DNA of 64,000 nt from Madurella fahalii. Its lineage: Eukaryota > Ascomycota > Sordariomycetes > Sordariales. Where the stretch lies: NCBI GenBank assembly GCA_029876055.1, contig CM056874.1, forward strand, positions 1,736,001-1,800,000, given 5' to 3'. The notes below the pieces were generated by a model, which made no database searches, was not told where the DNA came from, and saw only the letters and a program-made list of their open reading frames with translations. Shown here one piece after another: positions 9,661 through 19,922 of this stretch. Made by a program: the position numbers and the translations under genes. Every line of letters starts with the position of its first letter. Position 1 is the stretch's first letter.

Positions 9661-11910
9661 TCAGATCTCTTCAAGCGCGTTGTTTCCAACCTCTCTCAAC
9701 CCATCCAGGATACGATGATAGAAAGGCTTCCACACCTCCCCGTGAGGCCGCCATTCTTCGTGCAATCTCTCCTCCCAGTAATCCTGGTAGTCCAGAGTCC
9801 AGATAGACCGGGGGGGATCGTGCTCGAAATCGGGATGCCAGAAACCTTTAATCTCCTGAGACACGACATCGAGGATGGCAGAGCCCATATGCCAGCACAT
9901 GCCATATAGACCATCCTTAGCTCCACCACCCCGTATGAGCCAATCGAACTGATAAAGGTGACCAAGTGCAGGTGGCGCCAGCGTCATCTTCTCCTTACAA
10001 GCCCAGCCTCCCTTGCAGTCGACCTCAGAAGTGTCGCCCGTATGCCCAACCAGATACTCGTACGACATGAATGCTGAGAATATCAGCATCGCTGATTCCG
10101 GATCCACCTTCTCTTCTAAGCCCTGGACGAACCAGCGCTCGACCTCGAATTCGCCGATCAGGTGTTTGGTGGGCCGATACCGTTCGCCATCAGCGTTCTT
10201 GCCGATGAATTGCTGGACAGCACATAGAAACAACAGGATCTTTTTCTGACGCGGATGAACGGACAAGTATTCGTACTTCATCTGGATGGCCCTATCATCA
10301 CATGTAAGAAAGAAGCGAGCTACTGCACGAGGGAACTTACAAGAACTCCTCGAGATTCTTCCATCCCTGTTCATCACTCTCTAACCGTACGGAACCCATA
10401 AACCTTTCAAATCTGCCCATGATGTTCTGTGGGACTTCGGACAACCAAACCTGAGGAAGGGTCGGAGGAGGAGGCGGCGGGGCGAGGAACCATTCGGGAG
10501 ACTGGTGCTGGGCGGCTGTTTTGTTGGCTTCCGAGCGTGCCTGTCCGAGCATGCTCAGGCTCTCCTTGAGGACCCCGAAGACGCTCACCCGGTCCTGGTT
10601 ATCTCGCAACAATGTGTGATTGACCAGCGCCGCGGCTCCTATCATTTGTAGATACTGGCGTTGTTGCACGACCCATTCGTACTCGCGATCCCAACAGGTA
10701 TTTGGGTTTGTCTGAGCATATTCCGCGGGAAGCTTCGACATCCACTTGGTAATCACGAACCGCATCTGGCTCGCCGCTTCCGCCCTCGTTGAACAACGGC
10801 TGACGAGCTGTGCTGCCGTCTTTGCCATGTCGACACAAAGTTGGTAGTGAAGATCCAGATGGCGGAACAGCGACGGCTGATCAAGGCGTCCCGGATTGCT
10901 CTCAAGGGATAGCGACGGCGTCTCGATTGTACAATCGGCGAGGTTAACAATGAGGCAGAAAGACAACTCGGAACTCAATTCGCTACTAGCTATCAGTTCA
11001 TTACTCTCACGGCCGACGACGCTCACTTACCAATCCCACAGGCATAGAATCACCCATGCACGTCTTCTTCTCTCCCGCTCGGATTCCGACATGCCCTCAG
11101 GTAAGAAGAGTTGGTGAAGACCTTCACGATGTCAGCTTCGTATAAATCGTCCTCGAATGATGGGACCGAGAGAATACCCAGTTCGCATGCAGCCATGATA
11201 GCCTCGCTCGGAGCATGCCAGGCCTCTGTCCGTTTCTCACTCGACTCTAACCAGATTGCCGTGAGGAACAGTTGCTGGACCTGCGCCAGGCCGCCTTTGC
11301 CTGGCGGAATGCTATCGCTGAGTTTCTCGGCTGCCGTACGTACCCGGTTCGCGAGTTCCCGAACGTCCGTCCCGTCGAGTTCCGTGACACCATCCTCGAC
11401 GATAAAATGAAGGGAGCAGGAGCAGACACGTAGGATCAGGCTCGTCAGTCCCCCTGTCACCTTATCGCGTGGAGTGGCCCGCCAGCGTTCGTATTGAGTC
11501 CTGAATTCAGCGGGGTCAAGAGCGTAGGACTGATGAGATTCGCAGTTCAGCCAGTTGTTAACGAGATTATCTGCACGCAGTCAGTACCCGGCAGCGAAGT
11601 TTCTATATTAAATAAAGAAGCAAAGTTATCAATGTATTTCTCATCCTCTGGCAGGGAAAGCAGAGCGGACTTGAGCTCTTCAGACTGCTCCCCGTCGTCC
11701 TCCATGGTGTTCCAACCCGGCTGCTCGACGGTTAGCCGGCTGTGGTTCGCGGAACTTGACACTGCGCGGTTCACTTACGTTTGGACCATGGGCATAACCC
11801 AAGACGGTGGGGTGATTGTAGGCCGGGTGGTCTACGTTGCTCAAGGCACGGCCCTCGTCGTAGTCCCGATCGTCATCGGACGAAGCCCCGAGGCTACGGT
11901 TTGCCGGCAT
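9661..11910 (-). CDS. Fungal-specific transcription-factor-domain protein (multi-exon, possibly decayed)
   Basis: Exons placed with GT-AG borders: 11910-11779, 11720-11577, 11529 to about 11100, about 11095-11031, about 10978-10341 and 10291-9661. The middle part has features of the fungal C6-regulator homology domain: QQLFLTAIWLESSEKRTEAW...AACELGIL and the ERRRRAWVILCLWDW motif. No Zn2Cys6 cluster is found at the N-terminus, which starts MPANRSLGASSDDDRDYDEG. Two joints are doubtful: around 11577-11530 an alternative frame (NLVNNWLNCESHQS) looks more conserved than the splice I used, and at 11127-11096 no normal-size intron links the frames, so a frameshift is likely. It lies head-to-tail with the regulator relic downstream. 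DNA target unknown. Confidence 0.55.
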
Positions 11911-12588
11911 TCTGATCGAACGCTGAGTGTAGGCAATCACTCCTGGAAGAACCTCGAAGATGTTGAGAATGGAAAATAAAAGAAGTTGCGATGCGACGCC
12001 GAGGGTGGGTGGATTACTTATACGACAAAGGGAAAGAGACGGGAAGGCCGCGCTGAGCAAAACATCCCGTGGAAAATGAGACAGGGGCTGGTTGGTGCCA
12101 GCAGGAGGGAAGCAGATTTTTCGTTCGACTGTACCACGTGCCTGGGAAACACTGATTGTTTTTGGCCGGCATGGCAGATCAAGTGGCATTAGCCAGAGAG
12201 AATAGAACAACGGAGTAACACAGAGAGGAGGTGTTGGCGACCTTAGGATGGACTTGCTTGGCTCGACGGGCTAAAAGAATGTAGAGATTTCACCATCACC
12301 CCCCCGACGACACTTTGGTACGTAGCGTCGCCTAGCGATAAGTAAGGTCTCGGTCCGTTGCCCGGCTCCGGGAGTCCCGTCCGGTCGTGCTCCCGGTTCC
12401 CCACTCCCCGCCCACGCCGGCCCCACTCCACTGTCCAGCACCCGTTTGGCCGGCCAACACCGCACACCCATCCCGACTCCGTGCCATCTCCTCGCCGGAC
12501 TTCAACCCGATCCGCTCTCCCGGGACACTTCAACATTGAACAAATTGTATCAACCATCTCACTAACAGCTAGACCCAGTGGAGCATGA
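11911..12588. other. Intergenic region, nothing recognised
   Basis: Upstream flank of the regulator-like gene. ORFs here are Pro/Arg/Ser-rich in both directions and carry no domain. No TATA box or repeat stands out. Confidence 0.45.
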
Positions 12589-13209
12589 TCACTCGAGCCT
12601 CTGCTCCAATGACCTCAGTTCCAAACCCGCGTCGTCTTCGTACGGCGGCGGCTCCGCCTCTTCCCCGTCCGCACTCACAAGGGCCTTCTCATTGTGTGCT
12701 CCCAATGAATCTAGACCAAAGTTATGGCAGAGCTCTTCCATAAGCCGCACGACTTCATTTAATTCCTTGCCGTCGTACTCCCATGATTTTCTCAGAAACT
12801 GGTGAGATGCATCCTCGCACAATTTCCTCATATGGATGAGCGTGTTGCAAATCATGTGGACTTGGGGGTTGCGCGATTGGCTAGCTGCGAGACGGCCCGT
12901 TTTGAGAGCGTACCGTATCCGCATTTTCCGCAACCTCCGCGCTAGAGTCGATGCCGACGTGCTGCAGTCGTTGATAAATTCATGGAGCTCCTTAAAACAA
13001 TGCTGGATACTACCGTCGTAGGCAATGCCGTTTGCAGGTCCCCGCTTGCGCTGAATGTCTTCGCGCAGCTTGGTAACCTCCTTGCTCCATGAGGGCAATT
13101 CGGAGAGCCAAGCCAACGAGCCTAAAGAGGAAGGATCGTGTATGCCATAGGCTGCGAGGGAAAGGTGTTCAAGAATGCCGCATGGCCGGATTGTGAATGT
13201 GGAGGGAGC
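12589..13209 (-). CDS. Hypothetical helical protein, 3' exon or truncated gene
   Basis: The frame is open from 13209 (just after TGA at 13212-13210) to a stop at 12589, 206 codons, but has no ATG near its start, so it is either a 3' exon or truncated. The translation looks like real protein: amphipathic helices with CFKELHEFINDCSTSASTLA, RRLRKMRIRYALKTGRLA and a C-terminal acidic/Pro tail EEAEPPPYEDDAG. I do not recognise the family; the pattern recalls helical N-terminal regions of fungal NLR-like or HET-associated proteins, but this is only a guess. Confidence 0.42.
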   Translation of the reverse strand, partial: APSTFTIRPCGILEHLSLAAYGIHDPSSLGSLAWLSELPSWSKEVTKLREDIQRKRGPANGIAYDGSIQHCFKELHEFINDCSTSASTLARRLRKMRIRYALKTGRLAASQSRNPQVHMICNTLIHMRKLCEDASHQFLRKSWEYDGKELNEVVRLMEELCHNFGLDSLGAHNEKALVSADGEEAEPPPYEDDAGLELRSLEQRLE

Positions 13210-13669
13210 TCAGAGAGTGCTGGATTGACCGTTTATAATGCCTCGTCCCGGCGGAAAGCAGCCGGAGAGAAGACGTGGACGTAACGCGGGTAAGCTGCGC
13301 AACCGAGTACCCATCCCGCCGGTCACTTCGTCCCGCACTGGTCTGGCAAATGACTTTGTTGGCTCACTCTTAAAACCATCCTAAGAATTGCCCGGGGGTG
13401 AGATAGAATGCGAGATTATGAAGAAACGAGTGAGCGTCCTGTGATCCGCTGTCTTATGCCCATCTCGCCGCGCCCACTCCTTGCTCCTGCATATGCGCGT
13501 ATGGTGGTTGCCGAACGCCTGCCTGGCCCTGCCAAGATCCAAACCCAATAGAGTCCTCATCTTCTCCTGCACTCGTACCACCGGTTAGATCCCTAGTCTT
13601 CGCCCCCGACCGTACCCCTAGGTTGCGTGTTCAGAGCCATCGACCCGTTCCCGTTGTCTTGACGATGTT
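13210..13669. other. Intergenic region, nothing recognised
   Basis: About 0.46 kb with short unsupported ORFs only. An upstream exon for the 12589-13209 ORF would lie here if it exists, but no start plus donor could be chosen with confidence. Confidence 0.4.
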
Positions 13670-14428
13670 CTATCCGCCATAACCGTATATCGCACAGCAA
13701 AACAACAAAGAAGGAGGATAAACACTGAGATAGATGAACCCAATTCCTGCCAAGCGATACGCCATACCTGGCAGAACAAATGCCACCAAGTTGGCGGGAA
13801 GGAAGACAACACCCCACCATCCCAACCTCTTCCACGCAATGGTCCAACCCCAGCGGCGGCCCCACTGGATGTACAATGAAACAAGGAGCATGAAAAGGAT
13901 GAGATGAGGAGTGCTCGGCGCAACCCAAATAAACTCAAACCCGCCGTATATCAGTTTCCAATACCCCAAACTAAGAAGAAGAAAGGTGAAATGTTGAACC
14001 AAACGCGACGAGAAAGTGTAGCCATAGCAAGGGCAAAAGTTCTTCCAGCATTTCGGTAAATTGGCAAAACACCTTGGTAAATCTGGAAAACACGGCGACC
14101 GACTGTAATGACCTGAAAATCAGTTAGCAGTATCCAAACATAGAAGAGGGCCTGACGTACCAACAAAATCTCCATGAACAAAAGTACAACGCCTTTCATG
14201 CCCAGGTGGAAGCGGACATCCCCCGTTCGTGCCGTGAGAAACTGTAAGGGTACTTCCAGCAACCCCGGACGCAGACCAGCTTGTGAACAAGATATACCAA
14301 TCGGGACGCGGACGCAGCACCGGGCTGCTTTTGCGGGTGCAAATGATGTGAATCGGGTAGTATACCGAGGGTATGACGAAAGCTGCAATCGACTGGCGCA
14401 GCTCATCGCCAGGGACATCGCCCTGCAT
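13670..14428 (-). CDS. Putative polytopic membrane protein, frame uncertain
   Basis: A model with exons 14428-14161 and 14112-13670 joined across a 48-nt intron (GTACGT donor, GCTAAC branch, TTTTCAG acceptor) gives 236 residues. Its C-terminal half has about four hydrophobic segments (HFTFLLLSLGYW, LILFMLLVSLYIQW, VVFLPANLVAFVLPGM, FIYLSVYPPSLLFCCAIYG). The overlapping frame is also open, including through the intron, up to a stop at 13953-13951 and reads as membrane-like protein too. The region could therefore be a frameshifted gene in which both frames hold parts of one protein. No family recognised. It follows the transporter relic immediately. Confidence 0.35.
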
Positions 14429-14459
14429 CTTGACAAACGAAGATACAAGCGGTCAGAGT

Positions 14460-14865
14460 AAGGAGACGAGGCGGGCGAGGCAAACAAGGCAACCGTCATG
14501 ATGAGAAAGCCTTCGGCTCGACCCCAGACATCTAAAATCTTGGCCAAAGGGATAAACATGGCGGCCATGATGGCGTTGGAGACGATGAAGATAACATTCA
14601 GCAGCGAGTGGGATTCAAATGCGCTCGTGACGAACGGGATCAAACTCGAGAGAATGGCATCCTAGAATGCGTTGACGAAATATAGCAACCAGATACTGGC
14701 GAGCAACAAATATTAGCTACTGATCAGCCTAGACACAACATCTCGAGTAGGGTCGGAAGGTAAGTACTTGGCAAAAACGGCGATCAGCGATGCCTTGGAC
14801 CAGGCCAGAATCACGGCCTCAACACGCTGAACACACGTGATGGTGACTGAGGCGGGACTTTGCAT
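14460..14865 (-). pseudogene. Siderophore-iron transporter (MFS) N-terminal relic with internal stop
   Basis: Reading the minus strand, an exon from ATG 14865 (VEAVILAWSKASLIAVFA) is joined through a GT-AG intron (about 14763-14700) to IWLLYFVNAF, then TAG at 14664-14662, then DAILSSLIPFVTSAFESHSLL and IPLAKILDVWGRAEGF. This is the first to second transmembrane region of Sit1/MirB-type siderophore transporters (TC 2.A.1.16), which import ferric siderophores through the plasma membrane by proton symport. The stop is explained by CAG to TAG. Downstream of about 14480 the similarity ends, so ten or more of the usual 14 membrane spans are missing. It is non-functional as read. Confidence 0.7.
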
Positions 14866-15148
14866 CTCCGGGATCGGGAGCGCATGAAGCAATGTGTATA
14901 CAGTGTGCCCCGTTGGCAGGTGGTACTGTGGCCCGCCATTTATTGAATTCCACAGCGGTTGTGTTGCACGCTAATGTGCTGTCCCGTCTTCTCGTTGGTT
15001 CTAATGCTTTTCCTCGCTTAATTTTGCTATTCTGCTCGGTGTGAGCTGCGGGTGCCGAGAAATCTCCTTTGGTTATGGGGCTTCCAAGTTGTCCAACATC
15101 TCTGGGTTGTAGCTTTGTAGGTGGCTGGCGGGATGAGACAAGGGTCAC

Positions 15149-15468
15149 TTGGCACTCGGCCCGCAACCTAACAGGCAAGATGATCATGGCCAAACTGTTC
15201 TATGTGCTGGGGCTCAGGGTGGATGGACATCGATAGTTCGGGATTTGATCGACGTGCCCACGGAGTATGGGTTGACAGCTCCATCGCTCGCTGTAGTGAA
15301 CGGACACTTTGGGGTTGCGTCATCGTACTAGCTGCCAGCGCTGGTTCTCAGAAACACCATGGTGGATACTCACTTATTTGGTACACGAGAAAGAAAGGAA
15401 ACGAGGAACTGATGCAACTTCTAAACAAGAACAGAGTCGCGAACGCTGTCTCTTCGGGCGGACATTAA
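15149..15468 (+). pseudogene. Ankyrin-repeat relic in two frames
   Basis: Two short overlapping frames both read as ankyrin repeats. The frame from 15149 has DDHGQTVLCAGAQGGWTSIV and TEYGLTAPSLAVVNGHFGV. The frame from 15202 later has GGYSLIWYTRKKGNEELMQL. In intact repeats these would be G-TPL--AA--GH--IV--LL units about 33 residues apart. The shift between frames and the lack of flanking coding sequence mark it as a decayed fragment. Confidence 0.5.
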
Positions 15469-15545
15469 CAACGCATTATAACCCAGGGAATTGGCTCGCT
15501 AAGCCACGGCGGTGCAACAACGAATCCCTAAGGAACTGAACCGTT

Positions 15546-16734
15546 TTACCCTGAGACGACAGGCTTGTCAACTACTAACTTCTCGCCGTCCCACAATGGC
15601 CCACCAGGATATGTGTAGTTCTCATCGATCGTAAGATTATTCAGCATGTCCCACGATGTCGTCATTCCTGTTCTAGCATCAGCATCTCCTCGGGCTATAT
15701 ATTTAGAATACCTACCTGGTTCCAGCGGTTCAAAAATCTCTGGGATTTTGACACCTTTGGGTAACTCTGCTTTCGATTCGCTGACAATGTTCAACTGGGC
15801 ACAACTCGGGTACATTTGGGCCAAACTTCCATCATCGCCAATCTTGATATACTCGTTTGTCGCTCCCGACCAGATAACATCCATGCGCATGAGATATTGG
15901 CCGGGTGGTGTTTGCGCGGGGATTTTAAACGTGATCTGCCCCCAATAAGTCTATGCTAGGTAGAAGGGGATGCGGGACTTACATGTGGAGGATCACTTCG
16001 GTACAAGGCCCAGTTCTGGGGCTGATCATACTGTGGGTTTATTAGGCCCAGCGTATGGATCTTAACCCATTCTCCACTCCCGTCATATGTGCGGATATCT
16101 TGGCCGTCTGGGACTTTAGAGAGATGAATCAGAAGCGGACCAGGATGATTGAAGTCCTTGCTATTATGTTAGTCACTTGAATACTGCTGAGTGCTCTTAG
16201 ACAACAATGCATCACGTACCTGTTTCCATCCTGGTTTGGTGAAACATGTCCCTCGATCATCAGGACAGTTGTAGAACATGTCGTCAGTCCATCCGGATGG
16301 GTCTTCACGCTGCTGCGCAATCTCGATCATGCTCCCAGCCTTCAATGTCAAAACCTCAGTCTTATTCGCATGGTCCATATTACCACGCCCGCATCGGACC
16401 GATTCTGGTCGGTCGATAACATATGTCGGCCAGTTGTAGAAGCGGTAGAGGAAGTTGCCTTGGTAAGGTTTCAATTCATCATATGGAGAGGTTTTGTTGC
16501 TGGAAACATTAGGCTTCAAGAGCTTGGACGAATCCTGAAACCCAGGGAAAGCATCTCACCGAATAAACTGCAGCGGTTTCTTCCATTCGCCATCTGTCTT
16601 GACGCGGACAAAGGTAACTATTGCGCTTATCAGACGATCATGCACCTAGAATCCCGGAAAGTTGTTAATTTACAATGTCCTTGAACGATTCGTGCAATTG
16701 CTACAAATGTAGTGATTAGTAGGACGAGACCCAT
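15546..16734 (-). pseudogene. AA9-like lytic polysaccharide monooxygenase with one nonsense codon
   Basis: Exons 16734-16674, 16617-16220, 16156-15983, 15935-15716 and 15667-15546 join through GT-AG introns of 47-63 nt into one frame of 325 codons. A signal peptide MGLVLLITTFVAIARIVQG ends right before a histidine, as needed for the N-terminal copper brace of AA9. A second brace histidine is in DFNHPGPLLIHLSKV, the axial tyrosine in LAQMYPSC. The usual block before it (IPAQTPPGQYLMRMDVI) has Asp where many AA9 enzymes have Glu/His-His. One TGA at 16558-16556 interrupts the frame early (after LQFIR), consistent with CGA to TGA. AA9 enzymes cleave cellulose or hemicellulose oxidatively outside the cell. 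Everything else in the gene is intact, so the loss is recent, or it is a sequence error. Confidence 0.72.
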
Positions 16735-17511
16735 GGTACCCTTGGCTGGAACATAAGTTCGAGTAGTTTTTCTAAGTTCTAATGCGGTTATTAGAATGGC
16801 AAATTTCTTTGCAAGTCAGAACGAGTCTTTATAGCATTTCCGGAAGATGTTATGCGCCGAAGCGCCTATTGCCGGTATGCGTTACCTGATGCTTGGATAT
16901 TTTACATTGAGTCCTAAGTGCGAAGTCCAGGTTACTCTTATTCCCGTGACATACAAATTAATCGTATAGATGAACGTACACAACGAACATCTGAAACACT
17001 GCCTGTCGCATGCAGGTCATCTAAAGATGTAGCCGGAACATAAAGCAGTTCATATATGTTGGACCAGTAGCAATAATGCTAGAAGCCAAGTTAGATTAAC
17101 CGGAAAAGACCTACCCCTTGGACCCAACTTCCCCGCATCGAGCTATTTAGGCGAATTGCGCGGCGCGCCCCAAAATGGAAGTTCGTTCTTCAAACGGCAT
17201 GCCACCCATTGTAGTCGTACTAGTCGATGTATTGCACGTGGTTCGCGAAATGGCGTACGAACAATCTGAGACTTGTGGTGAGAAGATATTTTCGTGTTGG
17301 AAGCGACGCAATTCATAGCAGCATTGAAAATTATTTGAAGCGAAACACTAGACGTCCCTATCAATTCGCATGCTGGGAATCCTATCTAAATAACGAGTGA
17401 CAAGAATGGCATAAGTACATTCCAACTTCCCTACATCGGCTCAAAATTCCATCTCCCATCTCCACTCACATTTCCGCTACGTTAAGAGCTCGGACGAATA
17501 CTTGTCAAAGT
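16735..17511. other. Intergenic region, nothing recognised
   Basis: Upstream flank of the LPMO gene and downstream flank of the secreted-protein gene. Only short ORFs without domains, moderately AT-rich. Confidence 0.5.
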
Positions 17512-17952
17512 TTATGCACAGTTGCCCGAAACCCTTGCAGCGCGGATGAATGGATCAAGCGGGTTGATGCCAAAAGTGACGCATTGATGCTCAGTGGTAA
17601 GTGGGATGTTGTTGCCCTGCGGGCTGCAGTTATTGGTGTTGAAAAGAGTCACTACGACAATTAGTACTCAGACACTGAGTAGTATATCTCGAGGTGACTT
17701 ACAAGTGCAACCATTGGGGAGAGCATCATTGACATCGATGCGAGCGCTGTCAGTCTGCCCAGAAACGATGGGCGAGATGCCAAAGCAGCTTCCATCTCTG
17801 GGAACGTTGGCCGTGCTGATAACGGGACCTCCACAGGCATCCCCATCATAAATGTTGAGAGGGATGGCCGCTTGGCGGATCTCAGGTGAAGGCGCAGCGT
17901 GGGTACCCATAGCAGCGAGAAAGAGGGAAGCAATGGCGGCCTTGGTCTGCAT
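17512..17952 (-). CDS. Small secreted cysteine-rich protein (effector-like)
   Basis: Two exons, 17952-17703 and 17651-17512, with a 51-nt GT-AG intron, encode 129 residues. A signal peptide (MQTKAAIASLFLAAMGTHA, cleavage about residue 19) precedes a mature domain with six cysteines at about 40, 56, 82, 92, 107 and 128, enough for three disulfides. The mature part is Asn/Pro-rich with no membrane span. Size, signal peptide and even cysteine count fit fungal candidate effectors or cell-wall proteins, but no named family is recognised. Unlike its neighbours it has no lesion. The intron falls directly after the third cysteine. Confidence 0.75.
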
Positions 17953-19220
17953 GTTGATATTGGTTGTGTGGGAGCTGTGAAGCGAAAGAGTAATGTAAAT
18001 ATAGGAGCACGATCTAATTCTTCAGTTCTGGGTGATGAAGTCAAAGACGAGAGAATTTAAAGGAGTTTTAATACCTTGGGAAACAATAAGGCCCCCAAAG
18101 ACATTATTCTCGCTCCTGGAGCCATGGTGAAATCCAAGGAATGCCGCGTAAGCGGAGGCTTATCGAGAATGTTCCAATGGCATTTGTCAAGTTACTCTCA
18201 GGAGCCCGTGTGGCTAGTTTGACGGTGAGACGGGTGTGATGGACCACTTTAGCGACTCTCGTGTATGTGTAGTGAAAGCAGGATCACGTTACGGTGACCA
18301 ATGCGATGACCAATGGTTTTGCTGACAACCAATGTCATCTCTACTAAGCTGTAAGCTTACTGAGCACGAGTGGTCGAAATGTCATCCACACGTGAATTTT
18401 GGCCAACGAATAGCTACCAAGCATACCGGTGAAGAAGTAAACCCCTGATGAAAATTCAGCTGGTGGCCTCGCAATCTTATGGGAGCATAGTCTATATCTT
18501 GTCTTCTATAGGACGTTTCTGACACGAAGAACGCCTAGAATGTCCCACATGTTGCTACATAACCCTCGCGCTACGAATGAGCATAATGTGGCGTAGTGTG
18601 ACAAACTACAGTCTACCCACACCTGTGCGGTACATATGTTAGCGCGTCTAGGATCGCTCGGGCACGTCTGAGATCTTTTACAAGAGAAAAAACCCTGCTT
18701 AAAGGATCACGCTAACGTACCGCACAGGGGTTAGCAAACGGTTGGAAGTCTGCGCACTTCTCCAATGGAAATCTAATTTGCGGGTTACATGTGGGTAAGC
18801 TTCCGCCATCGTTTCCATGCGTTTCACGACGTCTCAAATTGTGATCCACAACCCGCTGACCCGGTCGACGTCCCCTCAAAGGGAGTTCGTACATTGGAAT
18901 TACTGGGTTTTAAGTTCGTAACATTGGCCCGAAAACCACCATGTGGTTAGATATGCCGCTCTATTGGCGATCTGTGGAAGTGATGGCCCCGGCTGCGACC
19001 TACGATCACATACGAATGATGTCTGTGCTCTTTCGCTATCGGTTCCACGCTGAGTAAGAATATTGGAGGAACATTTTGATCTGCACGTGGACACATCCAT
19101 CAATACAAGTGACGTCGAATCATACATTATAAGCCAAACACGCCAAGTAGGATACACGCCTTCGTATGTGGTGGGCTTCTAGAGCTGCCAAACGTTACAC
19201 AAGAATAAGATTGAGGCCTC
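17953..19220. other. Intergenic region, nothing recognised
   Basis: About 1.3 kb, slightly AT-rich, without supported gene. It forms the boundary between the accessory genes and transposon block 1. Confidence 0.5.
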
Positions 19221-19502
19221 TGTCGGGAACACGGCACCTCTGAATCTTGGGAAATGACAGTTGAGGATTTTGTGTGTGTCTTTTCTTGATTGTCTTGATT
19301 ATCTCTTGATTTCCGTGTCCCTGTGTTCTCGTCTCCCTTAGAGAGCTTACTCCTTTATAGACGAGATACACGTATAGGATGACGTCTGTACAGTGGCGCA
19401 GTTAGCTGCCAGCCTGCTTTAGCTGACTAGAGTACATGGGTTTGACTCCTGCACTAGATCCTGTGATCCTGATCCTTGGACTAGCACCTGATCCTTTTGA
19501 CA
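19221..19502 (-). repeat. Solo LTR of the Copia family, TSD GCCTC
   Basis: A 282-bp LTR starts TGTCGGGAACACGG and ends CCTTTTGACA, and closely matches the Copia 3' LTR at 40803-41060. The flanking pentamers GCCTC (19216-19220 and 19503-19507) are identical, proving insertion followed by LTR-LTR recombination. Compared with the other copy it has about 20 extra bases near 19391-19404, which hold a tRNA A-box-like GTGGCGCAGTTAGC. Confidence 0.88.
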
Positions 19503-19529
19503 GCCTCCACTTGGACCGAAGTGGGAAGA

Positions 19530-19922
19530 TGTCGCAAACTACCAACTACACCAAACACCCAAAAGGTAGGCAGCTCCACGATTGTTTGTAGTAGGAAGCT
19601 GAACCTGCGTTTTAGCTGACACACCCCTTCAGCTCTAAAGACATCCTAAGGGTTTAGAGCTGGAGATCTTTTACCTCCCGGAGACCACTAACTCCGTTTG
19701 CCCGCACCTCGCCTCGAGCTTATATAAGGTCTTGGCGCTTTCTCGCCGGGTAGTAGATCTGCTCTATGCGGGAATCGAACCCACGACCTTTTAATCAGCT
19801 AGCACCAAAGAGGCACTGAGACTCTTAATTGTCGCAAACTACCAACTACCACCAAATACCCAAAAGGTGAGGAGCTCTACGATTGTTTGTGGTAGGAAGC
19901 TGAACCTGCGTTTTATCTGATA
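19530..19922 (-). mobile_element. Miniature LTR retroelement (TRIM-1), TSD GAAGA
   Basis: Two direct repeats, 19530-19621 (92 bp) and 19830-19922, begin TGTCGCAAACTACC and end CTGACA (mutated to CTGATA in the right copy). They enclose only 208 bp, with no coding capacity. The pentamer GAAGA flanks both sides. The inner edge of the right repeat is followed (minus strand) by ATTAAGAGTCTCA, the same primer-binding site as in the Copia element at 62127-62139, and by a tRNA-like AAGGTCGTGGGTTCGATTCC. The other inner edge has a short pyrimidine/purine tract (caccccttcagct). It should be mobilised by Copia proteins. Confidence 0.85.
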
